Shown here in pieces: positions 12,231 through 23,553 of a stretch of DNA of 64,000 nt. The first letter of the stretch is position 1; each line of letters begins with the position of its first letter. Both the position numbers and the translations under genes were made by a program. The notes below the pieces were generated by a model. That model searched no databases. It saw only the letters and a list, made by a program, of their open reading frames with translations, and was not told the origin of the DNA. Source of the stretch: Limnanthes douglasii subsp. nivea. Taxonomy: Eukaryota; Streptophyta; Magnoliopsida; Brassicales; Limnanthaceae. The stretch is from assembly GCA_036936605.1 (NCBI GenBank), contig JAUPFV010000001.1:317270809-317334808 (forward strand). The letters run 5' to 3'.

Positions 12231-13508
12231 TGGTCAAATGATATTTATCCTTGATTTCATATTACTTTTATACCAATTTAATTGTTAGTCTTAATCAATT
12301 ATGAATATAATACTATTATTTGGTTATTTTTTATTTATTAGTAAAAGTATGAGCAAAAAATGAATTAAAATCACAAATAGAAACTATAATTAACGAATAA
12401 GATAAAATAAAGGTCTTGAAGATAATTATCTTAAGAATGAACAAAAGAAAAATAAAAGACGAAGAATTAATTGAAATTAAAGATGAAATTATTTTAATCT
12501 CTAAAGAGTAAATTACAATTATTTCTTATTTAATTTAATAAAATTAATTAATTCTTTTATTTTATTTAATGAGGGTTATAATTTTATTCTTATTAGAACG
12601 ATTTTTAGTTATAAGGGATTAGAGTTTTGAAAAGACTCATAACTCATCCTATAAATAAGACTCATAGATATCAAACACAAGGAAGGAGACACTCGTGAGT
12701 ACATTAAAAACACAAACACACTTTATTAAAGTTTTGTTTATATGTTGCTTGTTACTTTTGTTGTTAGGATTATGCTCACCATGAGCTAAATTATTTGTGT
12801 TCTTGAGTCTTAGAACCTCTTCTTATACTTTTATTTATGAATTCAACTTAATTTTTTATATATATAATTACGTTTAAATATTAGTACTAATTTTAATGCT
12901 TTCAATTTCCTACGGGATGAATTGAATTATATTATATTTATGTTGAGACTGAGAGGTAAAATCTACTTATGATCTATACTAATACCACTTGGTTGAATGA
13001 ATAGTACGATACAACCATGATCTAGTTAAGTCTGAACTAGGTTCTTATATTCAATAACCTAGTTGTATGAGGTATGAGACTAGAGAAATAATCAGCAATA
13101 CATAAAGGTTAGCTGTGTAAGATCAAGAGATAATCACAACATTCTAAAAGAGAACTTGGCTTTAAAAAATTTATGTTTAAATTAAATTTATTTAATTTCT
13201 GAAAAATCTAAATAAATTGTATATGCACGTTCAAAAAGACCCTCAAACAACTTTTTCTAATTGCTTACAAGTTAGATTTTAAATACAATTTTATTTTATT
13301 TGCATACATCTATTTTCATACACCAACTTTCGATCCTACAGATCACAACATAATTCTTTCATTTTTGTTTTGTTTGTATTAGTTACTAACTGTTTTATAT
13401 TTGATTTAAATTTAAATTAAAGTAAGATTTTTCCATTAGATACGATAACTGAGTCATAAAATACCCGTATAACTACAAGGAAAATTATACGCTTGCAATT
13501 GTTTGTTC
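12231..13508 (+). repeat. 5' LTR of element D
   Basis: Begins TGGTCAAATGATATTT and ends TTTGTTCA; aligned over its length with 21490-21504 plus 23597-24852. A TATA box, TATAAATA, lies at 12650-12657, and its counterpart is at 24013-24020 in the other LTR. The LTRs have diverged by many substitutions and small indels, so D is older than C1. Confidence 0.75.
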
Positions 13509-13531
13509 AAGTTTTTGGCACTGTTGTTAGG
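13509..13531 (+). other. Primer-binding site of element D
   Basis: TTTTTGGCACTGTTGTTAGG follows the LTR end. It differs from the Athila consensus TGGCGCCGTTGCCGGGGA by C-to-T and G-to-A transitions only, consistent with decay of a tRNA-complementary site. The same site is well preserved in element F at 58604-58624. Confidence 0.65.
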
Positions 13532-13979
13532 GAAAGTATCCAATGTTTTAGATCTACTGTTTAATATAGTTTGTGCTAATTAATTAAAAAAATTTATTTA
13601 TGTAGATCTATACAATAGTAAGGAGAATTAAATATTTTTCAAATCCATCATCAGAGGGGCTTAACCCCAACATATTCAAATCAAAGCTAAGTTCTGTGAA
13701 TTTTGAGATCAAACCGGTGCTAATTATTATGATTCATAACAATTATATATCTACAAGAGATCCAAAGCAATGACCCAACATGCACCTCACAGGTTTCTTG
13801 GAGATGGGGCATACATTGCAATATAATAATATCTTCACTAATACTATAATACTTTGACTATTTCCATTCTCTTTCCAGAGAAAAGCTAAAGTATGATTGC
13901 AATATCTACCGTTATATTCTATAACAACTTGGGAGCAACTAACTCAATTGTTTTCAACGAAATATTTCCCACCCTTGAG

Positions 13980-14460
13980 ATTTATAAAATTTTGTAATGA
14001 CATTTCAACCTTCGTTTAGAGAAGTCATGAACAAATGAGTGACTAATTGGAAAAATACAAAACATTGATGGGATGATGCCCTCGTCATGGGATCCCAACA
14101 TGGATGATAGTACAAAACTTCTATAATGGGTTGATGAAAAACAAAAAGTTAATGATAGACGCAGAAAGTTGAGGTTCATTAATTGAGAAAATAGCGAATG
14201 AAACATACCGACTACTTGAGATATTGGCAAACAACAACTATGAAACCAAAAATAAGAGTAGGATGTACTCTATCAACAATGAGATTGTCCTTCAAGAAAC
14301 AATAACAACAACAGAGTATCAAATGAACAAATTAAAGATGAATTTAGTGATGACATCAATGCTTATCGTCCGTCCATCACGAATCAATTTACACAATCCG
14401 AAAATTTCAGGTAAAATCCAAAATTTTCATGGAAGAAGAATGAGCATGTAAGGAAACGTG
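13980..14460 (+). pseudogene. Athila-type Gag remnant of element D
   Basis: Across several frames the plus strand reads LEKYKTLMG, CPRHGIPTWM, FYNGLM, then DAESGGSLIEKI, RLLEILANNNYETKNKS. This is the Athila Gag pattern W..FK.LL..CPHHG.P.W......FYNGL......DA..GG.....T..EA..LLE..A.N. Compare element F Gag at 57684-58022. No intact frame remains. Confidence 0.65.
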
Positions 14461-14837
14461 AAGACTTACACAAGTTAGAGAAGAAATCTACATTTGAATA
14501 GAATATGAACAAGTTTTTTTATTCCTTTATAATTCTCTTTGAGATGAACGAATTGACCATGAAAACATCAAAGTATCAGTTCAAAATCATAAATCAAGCC
14601 TGAGGAACTTAGATGATTAATTAGGACAAATACACTCGATGGTGGCACCTAGAATTCATGGAACGTAGCCCAGTACCACAAAAAATAACCCGAAGCAAGT
14701 TAATTCAATTACACTAAGAACGAGAAAATAAATAAGAAAAGATAGGATTCATTCAGTGAAAACTGGGCAGTGATCGCAACTATGAAGGAGAAAAGGTTTC
14801 TAAAAAAGAAGCTGAAAATATACCATGGACTTCATTA

Positions 14838-14898
14838 ATCGCGACAAAGTACTCCGTGATCGCGACAAAGAAATCCGTGATCGCGACAAATGAGAAAC
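14838..14898. repeat. 21-bp tandem repeat in element D
   Basis: Units begin ATCGCGACAAAG at 14838 and 14859 and ATCGCGACAAATG at 14880. Looser versions of the GATCGCGAC motif are scattered across 14770-15250. No function can be given. Confidence 0.6.
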
Positions 14899-15306
14899 TA
14901 TTAACATAACACATATTTTGATTGTTGTAAAACCCCATGTCATTGCGGTAAAGACTATAAAAACTTCCAACACTCTTGATCACGATAACGTGACTAATCC
15001 ATACCTTGGATGTGGCAACATGTTCAGACCGAACACAAAATATATTGATTGAGGAATTACTTCTTCAGATTATGGTAACAACTATGAAACATACCTTTAT
15101 CACGATATTACTTTAATGACCGTAACAATATGAATCGAACAGGTTGTGAACGTGGTAACTTAGTTATTGATCGCAAAAACATATTTCTTAGATGCGGAAA
15201 AGAAATGTTTAATCGCAACAATGAAACGGTACTTAAAACACGTACCTTGATTGCATTAACACATCTCATGACTGCGGCCAAGGCTAGACATCTGAAAAAG
15301 TTTCTT
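14899..15306. other. Internal noncoding part of element D, left of C1
   Basis: Degenerate sequence with scattered GATCGCGAC-like words; no coding domain recognised. The matching right part is 20437-21489, which contains a PPT-like AAGTGTGGGGTAATGAG near 20577. Confidence 0.35.
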
Positions 15307-15311
15307 ATCTC

Positions 15312-15831
15312 TGGGAAATATGCTAATTTCCTGTCAAATCAGATCAAAAATAAAAAAAAGGAAAGCACAAAAACAAAAGTGAAATCAAAGACACAATTGT
15401 TAACGGAGTTCAGCAAATTATGCCTACGTCTCCGGACCTGCTGCAGATTGATTTTATTAGGAAGAACACAGTGACTCTGTCGTTTTTGGTGAATACACAA
15501 AAAACCCTAACACTAGGTTTTGTAGAGACTGTAACACTTGAAAAGGGAAAAATATTACAGTCCTTAATGTGTAATTTATAACCCCCTAAAATTACACTGT
15601 CTTTTCAATTCACTCCAGTTCTCTTTAATGTGTTTAGCACTTGCCTCATCTCCAATGTCTTCCACTGTATTTTCATCTAGCATCTCTTATATCCAATAAT
15701 AATATGTTGAATAATGCTGGATTATTATGTCAAAATAACACATCCTACTTGAAGGTTATGATGCATTTTACTCAAGTGATGGCAAGCACTGGCTTCATTA
15801 GAAATGCTGATAAGTTCAGAAAAAACTAACA
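15312..15831 (-). repeat. 3' LTR of element C1
   Basis: In element orientation it begins TGTTAGTTTTTTCTGAAC and ends GCATATTTCCCA. It follows a purine-rich tract (CTTCAAGAGGGAGAT) that is the usual copia plus-strand primer. It matches 19888-20411 with few differences. Confidence 0.85.
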
Positions 15832-15902
15832 ATCTCCCTCTTGAAGACTGGTTTCAACCTGTCTTCACACCTTGATCTATGCAACAGATATTTCTGGTCT
15901 TA

Positions 15903-16709
15903 TTACTCTTGCAGACCAACTGAAGTTGAACACAACTTCAGTTTTTCAATGGCTACTGTCTTTGTCAACATATCAGCTGTATTCTTGCTTCCTTGGATCT
16001 TTTCCAGTATTAGCACCTCATCTTCCAATAAAGATCTAATGAAATGATAACGAAGACTGATGTGCTTGGTTCTTGAATGAAATGTTGAATTCTTCGCCAA
16101 TTGAATAGCATTTTGACTATCACTATGCAGAACGTTGTTCTTCTGTTTGAATCCCAATTCGGTTAACAAACCTTGAAGACATATCATCTCTTTACTGGCT
16201 TCGGTCACTGCTACATACTCAGCCTTTGTAGTTGATAAAGTGACAATTTTCTGTAACTTTGACATCCAACTAACAGTTGTAGTTCCAACAGTAAATATAT
16301 AACCGGTAGTGCTTTTTCGGTGATCAACTTCACCTCCAAAATCTGCATCTACGTAGCCTTGTACCTTTAACTCACCCTTACGAAAGTACAAACACTTTTC
16401 TATGGTACCTAGTAGGTACATCAAAATCCATTTGACAGCTTCCCAATGAATTTTCCCTGGGTTTGACATAAACCTACTCACAACTCCCACTCCATAACTA
16501 ATGTCTGGTCTCGTACAAACCATTGCATACATCAAACTTCCAATAGCTGAGGCATAAGGAACCTTAGCCATTAAGTCTTTTTCTTCATCCGTCTTAGGGG
16601 ATTGATCCTTGGATAAATGAAAGTGACCTCCCAATGGTGTACTAACTGGCTTTGCATCACACATGTTAAATCTCTTCAAAACGCGATCAATGTACTCTGA
16701 CTGAGATAA
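15903..16709 (-). pseudogene. Copia RT C-terminus and RNase H of element C1
   Basis: Contains SLMYAMVCTRPDISYGVGVV (RT connection) followed by the RNase H core: YVDADFGGEVDHRKSTTGYI, then LSTTKAEYVAVTEASKE and HSDSQNAIQLAKN. The usual TTEAEY reads TTKAEY, another G-to-A type change. The frame ends normally at 15903 just before the polypurine tract. A TAG stop at 16710-16712, in place of a Trp codon, separates it from the rest of pol. Confidence 0.9.
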
Positions 16710-17518
16710 CTACAAAACTTTTCTATGCTTATCTCTTATGATCTGCATTCCAAGAATCTTCTTCGTCGGACTCAAGTCCTTCATGTCAAATTCTTTTGAC
16801 AATTGTAGCTTCAATCTTCTAATATCATCCATATCTGAACCTACTACTAACATATCATCAACATAGAGTAGCAAAATGATATAATTGGACTTACATCTTT
16901 TAAAATAGCAACAGTGGTCCGCATTACACTTCTGAAAACTCTCTTTGTGCATAAAACCGTCAAATTTCTTGTACTACTGTCTTGGAGCTTGTTTTGAACC
17001 ATACAAACTTTTCTTAAGTCCGCATACCATGTTTTCTTTCCCTTCTTTTAAGAAACCTTCTGGTTGATACATGTATATCTCCTCATCCAAATCCCGTGAA
17101 GAAATGCAGTCTTCACATCTAACTGTTCAAGATAAAGGTCTTCAATGGCAACAATACTCAACACTGATCTAATAGTATTGAGCTTCACAACTGGAGCAAA
17201 AATATCGGTGTAATCAATTCTTTCCTTTTGCTGGAACCCTTTGACAACTAGTCGTGCTTTATATCTCTTAGAGCCATCATGCTTATCTTTCACCCGATAC
17301 ACCCATTTGTTATGAAGTGCCTTCTTACCCATTGGTAACTCAATTAGGTCCCATGTATCATTTGAGATTAAAGACTTCATCTCATTTTTCATAGCAAACT
17401 CCCACTTACTAGCATCACTGGTCTGGCAAGCTTCATCATAGCATTCAAGTTCTCCTCCATCGGTAAGTAACAGATAGTTCAAGTATCTCCTGTTGGGTAC
17501 ATGGGGTCGGGAAGATCT
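16710..17518 (-). pseudogene. Copia reverse transcriptase of element C1
   Basis: Begins after a TGA stop (17519-17521, consistent with CGA). It reads VYRVKDKHDGSKRYKARLVV, then EQLDVKTAFLHG, then a 1-base deletion near 17093-17095 in HGDLDEE, then a TAG for Trp at 16974-16976 in the PRQWY motif. The YVDD active site (LLLYVDDMLVVGSD) is intact at about 16850-16890. RT would have copied the element RNA in virus-like particles; this copy cannot be translated through. Confidence 0.9.
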
Positions 17519-19825
17519 TCACAAAACAGGAACTACCTCGGTCGGCTGTAAGGTATCGGATTGCTGTCGATCGGTCTGTCCAACGGACTCTCCTTGTTGA
17601 GGGGTTAATCTGATCGGCTCTAATTCTTGACTATCTGGGACTCCCTCGATATCTGCAAATACTGATTCATACGGCTTTGAGTCATTTGCTTCAGTTTTAT
17701 GTTTATCCTTGTACATCACTGTTTCATTGAAGATCACATCTCTGCTTCGTATCATCTTCTTGTTCTCCTCATCCCAAACACGATAACCGAACTCATCTTC
17801 GCCATAGCCGATCAGGAAACATTTTTTTGATTTCGGATCAAGCTTGTTCCTGCCTTGGTCACTTATATGAACATATGTCGTACAACCAAAAACTCTTAGA
17901 TGTGATAATTTTATATCCTTACCACTCCATACCTCCTCGGGTATTCGATGTTCTAAGGAAACCGATGGGCCTCGGTTAACCAGGTAAGCCGATGTGTTGA
18001 TTGCTTCTGCCCAGAACTGCTTGGGTAAACTAGACTGTATTCGAATGCTTCTGGCTCTTTCTGTTAACGTTTTGTTCATACGTTCGACAATACCATTGTG
18101 TTGAGGCGTACCTGGAACGGTTCTCTCCATCCTGCTACCATGCTCATAGCAAAAGTTCTTGAATTTGGTGTCCTCATATTCACCACCATTATCAGTTCTC
18201 AACTTTTTAATCTTCAGACCTGTCTCATTCTCAACCATACATTTCCATCTCCTAAAAACATCAAACACTTCAGATTTATGCTTCAGAAAATAAACCCATA
18301 CCTTTCGAGAATGATCATCGATAAAGGTCACAAAATAGTGTTTCCCTCCTATAGATGAAACAGTTGTTGGCCCCCAAACGTCAGAGTGAACAAGCTCCAG
18401 CCTTTCTTTCTTTGAGGTTCCACCACTCGTCTGAAAACTGACCCTTTTCTGTTTTCTAAGTATGCAATCTTCACACATGTCTATATCGACTGACTTTAGA
18501 CCTGGAAGCTTCCCATTCGAGTACATAATTTTCATACCCTTCACACTCATATGGCCAAGCCTCTGGTGCCAAACATTTGGATTTTCGTTTCCTGCTGCTA
18601 TTGCAATTGAACAGCTCGTCTCTGCTGTCTTGTAAAGAGTACCACTCTTCTTTCCGCGAGCAATCGTCATTGCTCCCTTTGAAATTTTCCAATTGTCACC
18701 ATAGAAGATTGTACTATAGCCTTCGCTAGCCAACTGACCTACTGAGATTAAGTTCTTTCTCATACTCGGGATATGTCTGACATCTTTCAGTTCCCATACA
18801 GACCTATTCAACTTAATCTTCACAGTACCTTTACCAATAATATCACAAGGTTGATCGTCACCAAGATATACTTTTCCAAGGTTAACAGGGACATACCTCT
18901 CAAAGAATTCTTTTTTCGAAGTCGCGTGAAACGATGCTCCGGAGTCTAATACCCAAGACTCTTCCCTGCTTTCTAAGGAGCATATTAACGCATCATCTCC
19001 TTCTGAAGTGATATTTGCCTCTGTCTTCTTCTCTTGTTCCTTTGGTTCTCTCTTGCACTGAAATTTAAAGTACCCGGTCTTCCCACAATTCCAACACTCG
19101 ATGTTTCTCAACCCCTGGGAATTTTTAGGATTCATAGACTTGGACCTCCAGTCTCTTGATTTGCCTCGGTAGTTCGATTTACCACGTCCATATACTCTGG
19201 TTGAATTTCTTCCTCTCGATTCTGTATGTAAGACTGAGGAGATTGATAACTCACCTGATTCTCTCCTTCGAATCTCTTCACTGAGAACTAGGTCACGAAC
19301 ATCATCAAATTTCAACTTATTACTTCCTGACGAGCTACTCACCGCAGTGACAGTAGCATTCCAACTATCTGGTAGTGAAGACAACAGTATCAATCCTCGT
19401 ATTTCTTCATCAAAATCAATTTCAACTGAACTCAACTGGGTTGTGATTGTATTGAGTTCATTGAGGTGTTGAGCTACCGAAGCGCCTTCCATCATTCGCA
19501 AATTGAATAAACGCCTCATCAAGTGAACTTTGTTAGACGCTGATGGTTTCTCATACATACTGGAGAGAGCCTTCATAAGACCCGCCGTGGTTGTTTCCTT
19601 TATGATGTTAAAAGCAACATTGCGGGATAGCGTCAATCGGATGACTCCAAGAGCTTGTCTATCAAGAAGGGTCTATTCTTCATCTTTCATGCCCTCTAGT
19701 TTCTTTTCAGAGAGGGGTTGATAAAGCTTTTTCTGGTACAGATAATCTTCAATCTGCATCTTCCAGAACCCAAAATATACACCATCGAATTTTTCGAGTC
19801 TCGCCTTTCCTTCGTCTGTAGCCAT
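17519..19825 (-). pseudogene. Copia Gag, protease and integrase of element C1
   Basis: The natural ATG is at 19825-19823; 50 codons later a TAG at 19673-19675 interrupts, and the frame is then open for 705 residues. Domains in order: Gag with zinc knuckle CWNCGKTGYFKFQC (the His is Tyr), protease WVLDSGASFHAT, integrase HHCC (HQRLGHMS...CEDC) and catalytic core HSDVWGP, LRTDNGGEY, HNGIVERMN. The three acidic integrase residues are intact. Integrase before RT is diagnostic of copia. Confidence 0.9.
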
Positions 19826-19859
19826 TGCTCCCACTCAAATCTGATTTCCTTTGGATCGC

Positions 19860-19881
19860 TACCAGTCTGGCTCTGATACCA
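19860..19881 (-). other. Primer-binding site of element C1
   Basis: The minus strand reads TGGTATCAGAGCCAGACTGG, complementary to the 3' end of initiator methionine tRNA as in most plant copia elements. Six bases (GAGAAC) separate it from the LTR end CCCA. Confidence 0.85.
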
Positions 19882-19887
19882 GTTCTC

Positions 19888-20411
19888 TGGGAAATATGCT
19901 AATTTCCTGTCAAATCAGATCAAAAAGAAAAAAAAAAGGAAAGCACAGAAACAAAAGTGAAATCAAAGACACAATTGTTAACGGAGTTCAGCAAATTATG
20001 CCTACGTCTCCGGACCTGCTGCAGATCGATTTTATTAGGAAGAACACAGTGACTCTGCCGTTTCTGGTGAATACACAAAAAACCCTAACACTAGGTTTTG
20101 TAGAGACTGTAACACTTAAAAAGGGAAAAATATTACAGTCCTTAAATGTGTAATTTATAACCCCCTAAAATTACACTGTCTTTTTAATTCACTCCAGTTC
20201 TCTTTAATGTGTTTAGCACTTGCCTCATCTCCACTGTCTTCCACTGTATTTTCATCTAGCATCTCTTCTATCCAATAATAACAGGTTGAATAATGCTGGA
20301 TTATTATGTCAAAATAACACATTCTACTTGAAGGTTATGATGCATTTTACTCAAGTGATGGCAAGCACTGGCTTCATTAGAAATGCAGATAAGTTCAGAA
20401 AAAACTAAAAA
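19888..20411 (-). repeat. 5' LTR of element C1
   Basis: Near-identical to 15312-15831. Its outer terminus reads TTTTAG instead of TGTTAG in element orientation, so the conserved TG is mutated. Immediately outside, 25 bases match the internal polypurine region (see 20412-20436). Confidence 0.85.
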
Positions 20412-20436
20412 TCTCCCACTTGAAGACTGGTTTCAC
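20412..20436 (-). repeat. 25-bp copy of C1 internal 3' end outside the 5' LTR
   Basis: In element orientation it reads TGAAACCAGTCTTCAAGTGG then GAGAT, matching 15832-15856 at 24 of 25 bases. The 15832-15856 copy is the polypurine tract next to the 3' LTR. The first five plus-strand bases here (ATCTC) also equal the target-site pentamer beside the 3' LTR. Confidence 0.85.
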
Positions 20437-21489
20437 TTTTGTTATGGAGAAACCCAATAGCTTCAAGAATTCAACTCTTGATCACCCAATTTTGACACAA
20501 AATATATTTATCAAGTACCATTGTTCCTTAATATGCTTCTTTATATTCTTAATAATGAGTATAATATTATATTTTAAGTGTGGGGTAATGAGAAATTTTT
20601 AAATAAAAATATCACAAGAAAATGATCATTTAGTATTGTTTATTGTATATTTTAGGATCTTATTGATTAATTTAACTTAGTGATTGTTATATTCAAAAAG
20701 TTAATGATTGCATGTTTAGGTTTTCATTTGATTATATATTTATATATATTTTTGTAGAAGTTATCAACATAAATTTTATTACAAATTTACTTTGAGTATG
20801 TTTTTTATATATAAATTAATATACTGATATAATAAATATTAACTGGAAAATAGTTGTCATTGTAGAAAAAATAAATATGTATATTTTTAAATAAATAAAG
20901 AAGTTGCATAAATCTTTACTAAGTGATCCAGTCTCTTTTTAACTGGTCCAGATTCACGTAAAAAAAGATTTATGTTAATTTTCATATATGGATTGTCTAA
21001 TTTTGTAGCCTATTTAATCTGAGCCAGAAAATCTTTAGGGTTGCTTCATCACCTAATGCTTCTAACCAACTAGGAGGGATGTCATTCATCTAAAGCATGC
21101 TAAATATATTATTTAAAAAGCTTAATTAGACATTTCACAAGTATGTAATTTAAAATAAATAAATAAAATTGAAAAAAATAAAATCGAAAAGTGTTAAAAA
21201 TAAAATTGATATTATTTTGGTTTATTAATATTGTTTTAGAATTATTCAAGTAAATAGTATATAATGAAAGTTTAATATTCTCAAAGCATATTGAAAACTC
21301 TTAGACTTCTTCAATTATTTTCTCTATAAGACGTGGTTATGAATTTTTAAACTTATTTCATTAACTTGTCTTGAGAGTAAGAAATTTGGTATTAATTTAT
21401 ACCATATAATAATATCATTTGATCAGACTTTTAATTATGATATTTTGTTATTTATTCGTGATTGACAAATTCATAAGTGTGGGATAATT
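20437..21489. other. Internal noncoding part of element D, right of C1
   Basis: Very AT-rich, no coding domain seen. Its end, CATAAGTGTGGGATAATT just before 21490, is a polypurine tract of the Athila type and precedes the 3' LTR. Confidence 0.4.
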
Positions 21490-21813
21490 TGATCAAATTA
21501 TATTGGCCAAAGCTATTTCCTCCATGATAATTTTTATTTCCTCCATAATTTGAAAATAACCCCATCTTGTTATTTCCTCCATAAAGAAAATTACACATTT
21601 GTCTTTTTACCCATTTATTCTATCTCTTTCCTTTTCAAGAACACAATTATTTCACCAATTTATTCTATTATCCTACCCATTAACAAATTCAAAGAAAAAA
21701 AACATACTTATCTCTCTCTTCAGTTTTCTACTTTCTTTTGTTTCCCAGTTTCTTTTCAAACCCCTAATCTCTTCAGTTTTCTACTGTCTTTTGTTTTCCA
21801 GTTTCTTTTGGCT

Positions 21814-21951
21814 ATGGCTCTTCTTGTTAGGTTAGGATTCTTATTTGGTAGATTTAGGGTTCGATTAGGGTTCTTATTTGGTAGCTTTAGGGTTCGATTA
21901 GGGTTTATGCTTTTGGTTGGATCTGTTTTCGAGTTTTGTTCGATTTTGTGA
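21814..21951 (+). CDS. Small frame with an 11-residue repeat inside the MULE, doubtful gene
   Basis: From an ATG in good context (GGCTATGGCT) a 45-residue frame reads MALLVRLGFLFG then two 11-residue repeats RFRVRLGFLFG and SFRVRLGF. The upstream 200 bases are CT-rich, like a plant 5' leader. It could be a captured first exon of a host gene (Pack-MULE) or chance coding of a 33-bp repeat. I do not recognise the protein. Confidence 0.2.
   Translation: MALLVRLGFLFGRFRVRLGFLFGSFRVRLGFMLLVGSVFEFCSIL
21835..21900 (+). repeat. 33-bp tandem repeat, two copies
   Basis: Units 21835-21867 and 21868-21900, each TTCTTATTTGGTAG followed by TTTAGGGTTCGATTA; a partial third copy follows. Each unit contains one plant telomere-type heptamer TTTAGGG, but they are not contiguous telomeric repeats. 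Confidence 0.85.
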
Positions 21952-21983
21952 CCATATGGCTATTCTTTTATATTCTATTTTTT

Positions 21984-22149
21984 ATTAGCGAAAGCATGTG
22001 ATTCCGAGAGGCCATCTCGGAATCACATGCTTTTTTTTTAACTGCAAAACATCTGATTCTGAGTGGCCATCTCGGAATCACATGTTTTGCAGTTAAAAAA
22101 AAGCATGCGATTCCGAGATGGCCTCTCGGAATCACATGCTTTCACTAAT
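21984..22149. repeat. Large near-perfect palindrome with internal small palindromes
   Basis: Arms of about 83 bases meet near 22066 at TGGCCA. The left arm begins ATTAGCGAAAGCATGTGATT and the right arm ends with almost its exact complement, AATCACATGCTTTCACTAAT. Each arm holds a further small palindrome GATTCCGAGA-GGCCA-TCTCGGAATC, so the RNA could fold as one long stem or several short ones. It lies in the middle of the outer MULE. Confidence 0.9.
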
Positions 22150-22186
22150 GTTTAAATTTTTTGGCTAGCAATAGTTGCTTCTGAAC

Positions 22187-22229
22187 AAAACAACTGATTC
22201 CGAGATACCGTCTCGGAATCAGTTGTTTT
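22187..22229. repeat. Perfect 19-bp hairpin, 5-base loop
   Basis: Arm AAAACAACTGATTCCGAGA, loop TACCG, then the exact complementary arm. It shares the GATTCCGAGA core with the adjacent large palindrome but has different outer sequence (ACAACT instead of GCATGT). Confidence 0.9.
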
Positions 22230-22587
22230 TCGTCCAGAACTGCAGAAATCGGGTTTGACTGAAAAAAGAAGTTTCGAAATGGTAAAACATAAAAACAAAG
22301 ATTACAAAACAAAGATTACATTACCTTGTTCGTTCCGGTTTAGTTTGGGTTTCTTCATTTTCTATGATTAATCTTCAATAAAATTGAATTTCTTTGTTTT
22401 AGGGTTAATTTTGGAAGTATAATCATATATGTTGGATTAAAGTTAGGTTATTGGTGTGTTTTTTCATATAAGACTATCTATTAGATCAATGGCATCTAGT
22501 GTTAAATTTGAACTAAAAATAAGGGTAATTTGGTAAAAGCAAGTCACTAGTGTTTTTAAAAGTTTGAATGATGGAGGAAATAAAAAA

Positions 22588-23553
22588 GGGTGAAGCTATT
22601 TCCTCCATAAGATTTATTATTTCCTCCATCTCCAATTTCTAAAAAAATACTCAACATTTGCTTTTACTTTTTTGTCCTCAATTTACTTTCTAATTTATAT
22701 TTTGATGCCACTATCCACTATCAACCCTTATTCCAATAAAGGTATGATTAAGTCAAATTACAGCCAATATATATTATTTAACTTCTAAAATTAAACCTTA
22801 AAAACAAAAAAACTCAAATTTCTTAAAATTAATCATGAAAAGGAAGATACTCCAACCAAAGATCCAAACACCTCAAAAGATCCAAACACCTCAAAACATC
22901 ACCACATCAACCAAAAGACAATTTAATCTTGTAAAAATGGCAAATAACAAATATTAGAGAGTGAGAAATAATAAACAAGTTAAATTTTTTAAAAAAAATA
23001 AACAAATCAAAAACACATCTCTAAAGTTTTATAAAATTAATTTTATACCAATATAACAAGAAATCTATTCACGGAACTCAATATGCAGGAAACAAATTAA
23101 AAACAATTCATAGCAAGAGAGTTCAGGGAACTGTAATTTTTTTGCATATCGAGTTTGAGGAACTAGTTATTTATAGTACAACCAACTTCCTAGAACTCTT
23201 GCCAACTTATAGATTAAAAAAATATTTAAAAAATATTTTTACCTTTGATAGATTGCTTCAATCGAAAGTGGGGGCTAGGTTTTTTTTCTCGATTAAAAGA
23301 GTTGATGACTGTGTATTTATATTAGATTAGAGTTTATGGGTGGAAGTAAATATGATGAGTAGAAAGTTGCTGACAAAAATTAAGGTAGATTTGGTGTTTG
23401 GATGGTTTTGTGAAAGAAGGTAAATATGAGTGTTTGAAGTAAAATTAAACTAAGGGTAAATTAATAATTTTATTTATGGAGGAAATAACAAAGTGGAGTA
23501 TATTTTAAAATATGGAGGAAATAAAAAATCTTACGGAGGAAATAGCTTCACCC
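22588..23553. mobile_element. Inner MULE nested in the outer MULE
   Basis: Ends are GGGTGAAGCTATTTCCTCCA at the left and its near-complement ending GGAAATAGCTTCACCC at the right. The flanks are a perfect 9-bp duplication AATAAAAAA (22579-22587 and 23554-23562). The target was the right inverted repeat of the outer element: removing the insertion restores a match to the outer left end. The TATTTCCTCCA block is shared, so the two are related families. The interior shows no convincing gene. Confidence 0.8.

Larger units (their letters stand above)
15312..20411 (-). mobile_element. Element C1: Ty1/copia retrotransposon, near-complete
   Basis: Flanked by highly similar LTRs, with a tRNA-iMet-type primer-binding site and a single gag-pol frame in the order Gag, protease, integrase, RT, RNase H, which is the copia order. 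The matching pentamer ATCTC sits at 15307-15311 and 20412-20416. The polyprotein resembles the Tork (Tnt1-like) lineage. Four in-frame stops and one 1-base deletion inactivate it. The close similarity of its two LTRs makes it one of the youngest LTR insertions in the window. Confidence 0.9.

Noticed and set aside
15130..15474. 114-residue plus-strand frame
   Set aside because: It crosses the boundary between element D and the LTR of C1, so it is a chance frame.
21835..21900. Interstitial telomere repeat
   Set aside because: Only isolated TTTAGGG units within a 33-bp repeat; no contiguous heptamer array.
21984..22229. CRISPR-like repeated motif
   Set aside because: The GATTCCGAGA units are palindromic arms of a few hairpins, not evenly spaced repeats with unique spacers, and the context is a plant MULE.
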